A stretch of 10,384 bases of DNA from Coemansia sp. RSA 922. Lineage: Eukaryota; Kickxellomycota; Kickxellomycetes; Kickxellales; Kickxellaceae. Location: NCBI GenBank assembly GCA_027577415.1, contig JANBQS010000923.1, positions 1 to 10,384 on the forward strand, written 5' to 3'. Numbering within the stretch: the stretch's first letter is position 1; the number at the start of each line of letters is the position of its first letter. The notes below the pieces were generated by a model. The model ran no database searches, was not told the DNA's origin, and was given only the letters and a program-made list of their open reading frames with translations. This document shows, piece by piece, positions 1 through 5,425 of this stretch. A program made the translations under genes and the position numbers.

Positions 1-26
1 GTTAAAGTAAATCTCGTTCATTTCAG

Positions 27-185
27 CTGTTCAATGCAAGAAAGTGTAATTTACATGACGAGATGAAGAGCGTAGTCCGCAGGATTGCCACCTTCAAAAG
101 TAGCAAGGGCAAAAAGAAGATCTATCAACCGATCACGCAAAACTCGGCCAAGATCGATTTTGGCCTTTCTCTTGCGCTATCTTGA
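27..185 (+). CDS. Putative last exon of an unidentified upstream gene (partial)
   Basis: A frame open from the AG at 25-26 runs 52 codons to a TGA at 183-185. A pyrimidine-containing stretch ending in TTTCAG (21-26) looks like a 3' splice site, and a TAA at 3-5 closes the frame upstream, so the coding part would enter here by splicing. The peptide starts LFNARKC, carries a basic cluster (KSSKGKKK) near its middle and ends in a hydrophobic FGLSLALS tail. It has no initiator Met that would make sense as a gene by itself. I do not recognise the family. The stop lies only 29 bp before the uS8m start codon, which suits the compact spacing of the neighbouring genes. The alternative is plain 5' flank of uS8m that is open by chance. 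Confidence 0.35.
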   Translation: MFNARKCNLHDEMKSVVRRIATFKSSKGKKKIYQPITQNSAKIDFGLSLALS

Positions 186-214
186 ATTTTATTTTATTTT
201 TTTACTCTTGGAAA

Positions 215-676
215 ATGGTCGGCGTGTACGATATCTGCGCGCGAGTTCAGAACGGATTCCGCGCGAGGCTTGGACGCATTGCGGTTCCAGAGACAAAACT
301 GAATCTATCGGTGTCCCGCGTCCTTTACAATCAGGGCTTTGTCTCGTCTGTCACTCGCGGAACTCACCTTGGTCCCGATGCCACCTACACTCCTACAACC
401 AACCTCAATGTGGCAGAGCGCCGGCTGTGGCTCTCGCTCAAATACTACCAGGATCAGCCGGTCTTGCGCAAAATGAGCTGTATCTCCAAGCCGTCGCGGA
501 GAATTACATGCAGCGCCAACCAGCTTCAGACCCTCGCATCGGGCCAACCGTGGAACATTATCAAGGGCGTTATCCCCGGCGAGATCATGATTGTGTCGAC
601 CACACGAGGAGTCGTAGACATCCAAGAGGCCGTCAAGCTAGGACTCGGCGGTACACTCCTAGCACGGGCTGGCTAA
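215..676 (+). CDS. MRPS8: Mitochondrial small ribosomal subunit protein uS8m
   Basis: Encodes a 153-residue protein of the S8 (uS8) family, a primary 16S-type rRNA-binding protein of the small mitoribosomal subunit, acting in the mitochondrial matrix. The length is close to that of fungal mitochondrial S8. The N-terminal half (residues 1-48, MVGVYDICARVQNGFRA onwards) is the S8 N-terminal domain. The C-terminal domain shows the family signature ISKPSRR at 90-96, followed by GEIMIVSTTRGVVDIQEA at 122-139 and a terminal GLGGTLLARAG, which correspond to the bacterial KPGxR and STSxG..DxxA..xxxGG blocks. The start chosen is the ATG at 215. The frame is open upstream only through TTG and an AT-rich leader, and MVGVYD aligns with the usual S8 start. 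The gene is intronless. It converges on the TXNDC9-like gene with 49 bp between stops. No long targeting presequence is visible, which is normal for this protein. Confidence 0.95.
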   Translation: MVGVYDICARVQNGFRARLGRIAVPETKLNLSVSRVLYNQGFVSSVTRGTHLGPDATYTPTTNLNVAERRLWLSLKYYQDQPVLRKMSCISKPSRRITCSANQLQTLASGQPWNIIKGVIPGEIMIVSTTRGVVDIQEAVKLGLGGTLLARAG

Positions 677-708
677 TATAAAAAAGTTGCTTTCTTGAAG
701 GAAAAAAT

Positions 709-714
709 AATAAA
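709..714 (+). terminator. AATAAA polyadenylation signal of the uS8m gene
   Basis: An exact AATAAA lies 32 bp after the uS8m stop in an A-rich run between the two convergent genes. Its position suits 3' end formation for uS8m, with cleavage then falling inside the 3' end of the opposing gene. Confidence 0.5.
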
Positions 715-725
715 AAGTGATACAG

Positions 726-1385
726 CTAATAGTCCAGCTCTTTTGCATTATCTTCGTCATTGTCGCTAATATCGGCATCTTGGCTGGTGTAGCCAACATG
801 GTACGAAATCGGCCGCTCTGCAACTGGCACGCGCGCCAACTCGCCCTTTGGCAGCTCAATGACCTTTGACTTTGCCAACCGCCGCTCTAGTGTGTTTGTA
901 GAGAAGGCATCGCCATTCCCAAGCTCCTCAAACCCCACGATCCTATCTGCTACCCGCCCGCCATCGACCAAAAGCAGACATGGCAGCACGCGGATCTGGA
1001 ATTTTTGAGCCAAAAACGGGCACCGCTCGACGCTGATAGACACAAACCGGGTCTCAAAGTGGTGTGGTGCCAATACTCGCAAGTGCTGGTCAAGGATCTT
1101 ACAACGGGCAAACTGGGGATGTGTGAAATGCACTACGGCTCTGGATTCGCGGCCAATGAGTTTGACCATTTCTTCTTCTTTGTGCAATTCTATGTACTCG
1201 CCATGCCCCCGTCCTCGCAGATCACGCGCCCGGTTCATCTCGCGCTTCAGCTGGTCTAGGCGTGCCTCACGAAGCTTCTCCAACTCGGGGTCGTTCTCAA
1301 GTTCGGCTAACAGTTCATCGTCCGAGAGCGCATCATCGTCCTCGTTAAGCACCCGCCTGGCGACTGATTTGATTTTGTCGTCCAT
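726..1385 (-). CDS. TXNDC9: TXNDC9/Plp1-type phosducin-like protein (thioredoxin fold)
   Basis: Encodes a 219-residue protein that closely follows the TXNDC9 (ATP-binding protein associated with cell differentiation; yeast Plp1) layout and length. These cytosolic phosducin-like proteins bind the CCT/TRiC chaperonin and modulate folding of actin and tubulin; that is family knowledge. Residues 16-75 are an acidic/basic helical region with coiled-coil character (DDDALSDDELLAELEND, then ELEKLREARLDQLKRE). A thioredoxin-like domain follows at about 80-170: VVHFTHPQFARCKILDQHL, where the usual CxxC is absent and a single Cys remains at 95 as in the family, then a cis-Pro-like VLPCLL at 133-138, and the family block VGFEELGNGDAF at 150-161. 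The C terminus is an acidic tail (SQDADISDNDEDNAKELDY). The ATG at 1383-1385 is the only sensible start. The gene is intronless. The region upstream is AT-rich (ATATTTATT, roughly 20 bp from the ATG). Confidence 0.93.
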   Translation of the reverse strand: MDDKIKSVARRVLNEDDDALSDDELLAELENDPELEKLREARLDQLKREMNRARDLRGRGHGEYIELHKEEEMVKLIGRESRAVVHFTHPQFARCKILDQHLRVLAPHHFETRFVSISVERCPFLAQKFQIRVLPCLLLVDGGRVADRIVGFEELGNGDAFSTNTLERRLAKSKVIELPKGELARVPVAERPISYHVGYTSQDADISDNDEDNAKELDY

Positions 1386-2026
1386 TCAGGAGAAAGAAAA
1401 TAAATATTGAGCGGAGGCAAACCACGATCGCACTTTTTGGGCGGAGATCGCAGGGCTTTGGATAAAATGAATATGCCCTTTTTGCTCATGTTAATTTTAG
1501 CGACAGTCCGACAAGTTCGAAAATAAAGACAACGTCAGTGGCTTATAAGGGCAATCGGACCTGATAATGACAAAGTCATTGATGCAAGTATGTGCTGTAT
1601 GGTAACCCCAATATACACTCGATCAGGTATGCTGCAAATGTTCGACATATATCCGACAGAGTACCAAGTTAGTTTTTGAGCTCTTATCACTCTCGAGTAT
1701 GTTCGCATAAGAATCGTGGATGTGGCTCGTAGCTGGCAGAACAACTGGCATATATTACTTTTAACCGGGATTCAAACAAGTGATTTATCTGGCCATGTTG
1801 CAAGCCTGTTTAGTGTTATTCCGAGGATAGATCCATTAGTGAGCCCAGCTGGAACAAGGTAGCACATTATAAAAGCACCAACCCTTAATATATTTTTATT
1901 GTCGCCACAATGCAGCACTCCAGCAACAATATCCACCACTTCCATACTTAACCCAGCATATTAACTACCTTTAAAAAATACTTATTCACACCATCGCTGT
2001 TCCTTCCCTTGAGATAGTGGGTAATG
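1386..2026. other. Intergenic stretch without a supported gene
   Basis: This 640-bp stretch separates the TXNDC9-like gene from the retroelement. I see no protein family, no tRNA and no long plausible reading frame. The first 100 bp must hold the minus-strand promoter of the TXNDC9-like gene. A plus-strand TATAAAAG at 1868-1875 is followed by an ATG at 1910 that opens only 13 codons, so it may be an inactive or unrelated promoter-like sequence. Confidence 0.6.
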
Positions 2027-2205
2027 TGTTGGAATTCTACTCATCTGCAATATTTCTCTATTCTGTCGGATCTCTATTGTTTGCTCTTTTCTCTTTCTAA
2101 AGGTTTCCATTCCCTTATGTGCTAGGTTTCTCTAGCCAATTCTTTTATATTTAAATTCTCAGCCTTGACTCCTTTCTCTTCTTTCTTGTTTCTCTTCAGC
2201 CAACA
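2027..2205 (-). repeat. Candidate 3' LTR of the copia element (179 bp)
   Basis: The segment starts TGTTGG and ends CCAACA, a perfect 6-bp terminal inverted repeat of the TG...CA type typical of LTRs. Read on the minus strand, in the direction of the element, it contains a TATAAAAG box (2142-2149) about 56 bp from its 5' edge, as expected for a U3 promoter. It lies about 350 bp beyond the RNase H remnant, at the correct end. No matching copy is visible at the 5' end, and flanking bases (TAATG and AAGCT) are not duplicated, so pairing with the element is inferred. The polypurine tract just before it is weak. Confidence 0.5.
2142..2149 (-). promoter_or_regulatory. TATA box inside the candidate LTR
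   Basis: Exact TATAAAAG on the minus strand, pointing into the rest of the LTR. It would serve as the U3 promoter element of the retrotransposon. Since the internal region is broken, any transcript from it would run leftwards out of the element. Confidence 0.4.
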
Positions 2206-2556
2206 AAGCTTTGTTTTTAACATAGCGAAATAGCCAGCCTGGATGACAAGAATGTCAAAAGTGGCAATACGAGGGCAGATAAGGTGCTAATATGATTGTG
2301 GTGGTAGCTTGGTCAAAATCGCGCAGTTCGAATAACATAGAAGTGAGAAAACGAATAGGGAAACAAGAGAAGAAAAACAGGTGCAGAGAACTGATATACG
2401 AGAGCGAGCAAGTGGATCCAGAAGCAACATTTACAAGTACCTTCCAAGTAGTCGTCAACAAATCTATGTCAATGCCCACACATGTCAACATGGATATTAC
2501 CTTATGGCCATGTATCATTTACATCAACATAGGCGAAGACACAACTCAAACACGCC
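2206..2556. other. Element-derived spacer between RNase H remnant and LTR
   Basis: This stretch sits between the end of the RNase H frame and the candidate LTR. Its left part has no recognisable coding content. At its right edge, just beyond the premature stop, short stretches in shifted frames (GVFEL, then YVDVND) resemble the usual C-terminal end of copia RNase H. It is therefore probably decayed 3' internal sequence of the element. Confidence 0.4.
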
Positions 2557-2954
2557 TTACTGGAAGAGGTCGTGTGACAAACGCAGCTTGCAGTGGTAGT
2601 GCTTGTTGTCCTCAGTCAGTAATCCAGACCGTGCCAGTATAACCACAGCTTGGTTGTCGCATAGTGTTGGCTTGGACATATCAATGTGTAGTTGTTCGAG
2701 CAAATCACAGATCCACTGCAACTTGCATACTCCAGCATTGAGAGCATAGAGCTCAGCCTCAGCAGTCGACTGGAGAATCGCAGACTTGACTTTCTTGGAC
2801 CTCCAGGTTACTGCGCCGCCAGCTATCTTGAAAACGTAACCAATGTTGACTGAATCAGTACCCGAGTGGAAGTAGTTAGCATCTGTATAGCCAGTGAGAG
2901 ACGACGAGTCGCAGCGAGAGTAAGTAATGCCCAGCTTTGCAGAATGCTTGAGGA
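2557..2954 (-). pseudogene. Copia RNase H domain remnant
   Basis: A frame on the minus strand, open from about 2954 to a TAA at 2557-2559, encodes the RNase H domain that follows RT in copia polyproteins. The acidic residues of the fold are present: TGYTDANY (first Asp), QSTAEAELYAL (Glu) and LCDNQAVV (Asp). It continues to KHYHCKLRLSHDL and then stops, about 25 residues before where the family normally ends. It has no start codon of its own. It joins the preceding frame (ending AKHVLR) after loss of one base near 2953-2954. It is recognisable only by reading the open frame without requiring a Met. Confidence 0.88.
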
Positions 2955-3239
2955 GCGCAATACATGCTTAGCCACATTGAGATGAACCACAGATGGCTTG
3001 GAATTGAGCGAACCAAGAGTAGACGCAGCATAGGCAATGTCTGGCCGAGAAACGCAGGCTAGGTACTGAAGCGATCCAACGATTGATTGATACTCCTTGA
3101 TGTCGGCGAGCTCATCATCTAGTGTTGCTGGTAGAAGCTTAATCGAAGCTGGTAGTGGAGTCTGAGCCGGATTTGCATTTTGCATTCCTCGCTTGTCCAG
3201 TAGTCGAAGAATCGCAGACTCTTGGTTGCTGTAATGTCA
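2955..3239 (-). pseudogene. Copia RT connection segment remnant
   Basis: This frame carries the region between the RT palm and RNase H of copia proteins: YSNQESAILRLLDKRGM, the conserved TPLP block, YQSIVGSLQYL, then RPDIAYAAS and AKHVLR. The order and motifs match the family. It is out of frame with the upstream RT (which ends near FTLADITATK) and with the downstream RNase H, so both joints are broken. Compared with intact elements, about 60 residues between the YVDD loop region and the segment starting YSNQES are missing. Confidence 0.85.
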
Positions 3240-4813
3240 GCCAATGTAAAAGCGGCAATAAGCAGGTTGTCAACATACGTAGTAATGATGCAGATGTTGC
3301 CAAAATCAGAGTGCTTGACGTAGACGCCTTGATCGACATCCAAACACACAAAGCCCATGGAGTTGCAAAGGTGCTTCTTCAGACGCATGTTCCAAGCACG
3401 AGGCGCCTGCTTCAAACCATAGAGGGAGCGGCGCAGCTTGCAAACATGGGACTTGCGGTTGCCAGGCATACCATTTGGAATCTTGACGAAAAGGTTCTCG
3501 ACAATCTCGCCATGCAGAAACGCTATCTTGACGTCCATGCTGTGAACCGAGAGACCAAGCTGAGCAGCCAATGCAAGAATAATGCGAATCGACTTGTACT
3601 GAACAACAGGTGCAAATAGATCATCATAGTCCAAACCAGGGCGTTGCTGAAAACCACGTACAACAAGTCTACCTTTGTAAAGAGGAGACTGTCCATCACC
3701 ACATGACTTGGTAACTAATACCCAGCGCGTTGTCAGTATGTGCATACCAGACGAACGTGGCACTAGCTCGAAAACACCATTGTTGTCAATAGACTCAAGT
3801 TCACTCATCACAGCCCCTTGCCACAGGCTCGACTCCCTACTGCGCATAGCAGCACTGTAGGAAGGAGGGCCACTGACGCTGGCCGCTGCTAGAAACTCGT
3901 TAATGTCTTCATCTTCATAGTTGATGGTCTCTGTAGTCGCTTGCTGGCTCCTGATAGCTGCAGCTCGGCGAGGGCGTCCTGATCCACTAGTAGTTGGCAA
4001 AGTCGCTGCTGCATGGTCCGTAGGTGTGCTCTCCAACATCAGTTGCTCAACGACAGGCCCTGTATCCTCCATATCCCCCGTAACAGAGGTGTTGTGCCTG
4101 CAATCGTGTGTATCACCAGTAGTGTCCGTACTAGCCAAATCCGATTCATCTAGAAGAGAAACAAGACTGTCCTGAGCAGAGATCGGGATATTAAACGTAG
4201 GCTTTGACGGATGACGATAGATAGGAAGAGAGGATAGAGGAGTAGAACCAGAGGAAGGGGAAGAGGTGCCAAATGGAAACACACTCTCATGGTAACTGCC
4301 ACGAGATGAGTAAAACACCCGACCAGTGGCAAGGTTATAGAGAACCGCCTTGTGGTCAACAGTACCAAGATAGGCACAGGACTGAGTACGCTGACCCAAC
4401 TTGGGTCGCATGTCCACAGGATACTCACACTCGAGCAAATAGCCAAATGTGTGCATCTCACCATTAACAAACTCACTGCCACCATCAGAGTGCAATGACT
4501 TGATAGTCAGGTCAAGCTGGTTCTCCATCAGTACAACGTACTTTTTGAATACCCCAGGGACATCTGACTTGCGCATGATGGCAATCACAGAAACAACACG
4601 GGAGTACTCATCAGTGAAGGAAACAAAGTACTTGTGCCCCTCAGCACTAGGTACAGACATCATACCAACATCAGAATGGATAGTTTGAAGAGGTCTACTA
4701 GCACTGGTCAGGGAGCCAGAGAAGGGCTGTGACACTGGCTTTGCCTTAGGGCAAGTAGAACAAAAGAAAGAATAATCACCTGTTATACCAATATTAGCAA
4801 TCTGGCAGAACAC
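3240..4813 (-). pseudogene. Copia integrase-reverse transcriptase remnant
   Basis: A long minus-strand frame (formally open from 4813 to 3119, 564 residues) carries the end of the GAG-pre-integrase zinc-binding region (CSTCPKAK at 18-25), an integrase core with two of three catalytic acids (IHSDVG, Asp48; LHSDGGSEF, Asp110), then directly the post-integrase block (QSCAYLG at 144-150), so the third acid (Glu) and about 100 residues are deleted in frame. A low-complexity linker (about 181-330) leads to RT: ESIDNNGVFELVP at 340-352, TRWVL, KGRLVVRGFQQ at 380-390, MDVKIAFLHG at 426-435, SLYGLKQAPRAW at 463-474, and YVDN at 513-516 where YVDD is expected. Residues after about 530 are out of frame. 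No activity is expected. Confidence 0.92.
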
Positions 4814-4980
4814 CTTGATATATACTTGGGCGAGGCATGGCCAAAACGAAGATGGGCATCAAGGGCAGAAAGAGCTAAAGATGGGCGTCTAGAAGTGAAG
4901 TTAGTTGGAGTTGAGACAATAGGAGAGGACAATAGAGGGGCACAAACGTTGGCATGATGTCCATACCTTGGTTTGCACAA
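4814..4980 (-). pseudogene. Copia GAG-pre-integrase remnant
   Basis: The minus strand encodes LDAHLRFGHASPKYI (around 4817-4861), which matches the conserved W/L-H-x-R-L/F-G-H motif of the copia GAG-pre-integrase domain. It precedes the integrase frame but in a different register, displaced by one lost base near 4812-4816. Further upstream, CKPRYGHHANVC resembles a gag zinc knuckle, but its Cys spacing is wrong and no protease lies between them, so I do not rely on it. Confidence 0.7.
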
Positions 4981-5096
4981 GTTATGTTAATACTCTGACA
5001 TGGTTTGGCCAACCAGCAATAGCTAATCATTAGGTGGTAGTGCAGATTAGCCTCCTTCAAGCCCTCTTGCTCACGAATACCGGCTCTGCTCACCTG

Positions 5097-5212
5097 TGTT
5101 CTGTGTCTTGCTCACTTGTTTCCTCACACCTACTTTCTTATAAATATTAATCACACATTCAATATTATTTTATTAAAATACGTTCCACATTGGATAATAC
5201 CATTGTGTCACA
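5097..5212. repeat. Candidate solo LTR (116 bp) with 5-bp target duplication
   Basis: The segment begins TGTTCTGTG and ends TGTGTCACA (TG...CA ends, 3-bp TGT/ACA inverted repeat) and is flanked by identical 5-bp repeats ACCTG at 5092-5096 and 5213-5217. It is AT-rich in the middle with a TATAAATA-like core (5140-5147). It is unlike the 179-bp LTR at 2027-2205, so it would belong to another family. Removing it with one ACCTG leaves a longer open minus-strand frame (roughly 5258-4868) across the junction, which fits insertion into older sequence. Size is small for an LTR, and no second copy is available to confirm it. Confidence 0.4.
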
Positions 5213-5425
5213 ACCTGTAGTTGATGCGTGGCCATAGCTAAATGATACTGGAACCAATGTATATGCTAGTCTCACAGGATGCTAGCTTGTGGTGTCTTCA
5301 CAGTTGATCAAGTATTTACAATAGTGGCATCAATGTACAGCACAAACCTAGTTAGCCAAGAGCATGTCGTACCAGTAAGCGGCGTAAAGTTGAGTCCCCC
5401 AAGAGTAATGTATTGGCTAAAGATA
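5213..5425. other. 3' flank of the low-complexity gene, possibly retroelement-derived
   Basis: Minus-strand sequence just downstream of the 507-residue gene. A short frame containing YITLGGLNFTPLTG and RFVLYIDATI (about 5310-5410) has a faint resemblance to the region between protease and GAG-pre-integrase of copia elements. The similarity is too weak to call a domain. No clear AATAAA for the minus-strand gene is seen close to its stop. Confidence 0.25.

Larger units (their letters stand above)
2027..4980 (-). mobile_element. Degenerate Ty1/copia LTR retrotransposon
   Basis: Minus-strand remnants appear in the order diagnostic of Ty1/copia (Pseudoviridae-type) elements: GAG-pre-integrase, integrase, reverse transcriptase, RNase H, then a candidate 3' LTR at 2027-2205. 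Integrase before reverse transcriptase excludes gypsy. The copy is inactive. It has a one-base frameshift near 4812-4816, an in-frame deletion removing the integrase catalytic Glu region, YVDN at the RT active site, a deletion with frameshift near 3240, another one-base loss near 2953, and a stop at 2557-2559 ahead of the expected end of RNase H. The gag region and 5' LTR are not recognised. The right-hand boundary is uncertain, and weak protease/pre-integrase-like traces may continue to about 5400. Confidence 0.9.

Noticed and set aside
21..34. 14-bp identity TTTCAGCTGTTCAA with 9321-9334
   Set aside because: One such match is not surprising in 10 kb, and the two copies play different roles (acceptor/exon versus inside exon 1).
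85..681. 198-codon plus-strand frame over the uS8m gene
   Set aside because: It is a shadow of the uS8m frame, starts at a non-ATG codon and has no family signature; the 215-676 frame has the clear S8 motifs.
1760..1785. GGATTCAAAC, resembling the complement of a tRNA T-loop
   Set aside because: The neighbouring bases do not form a T-arm stem and no anticodon arm or acceptor stem can be built around it.
4937..4975. CKPRYGHHANVC as a gag CCHC zinc knuckle on the minus strand
   Set aside because: The first Cys is missing and the Cys-His spacing is off by one; no protease lies between it and the GAG-pre-integrase motif.
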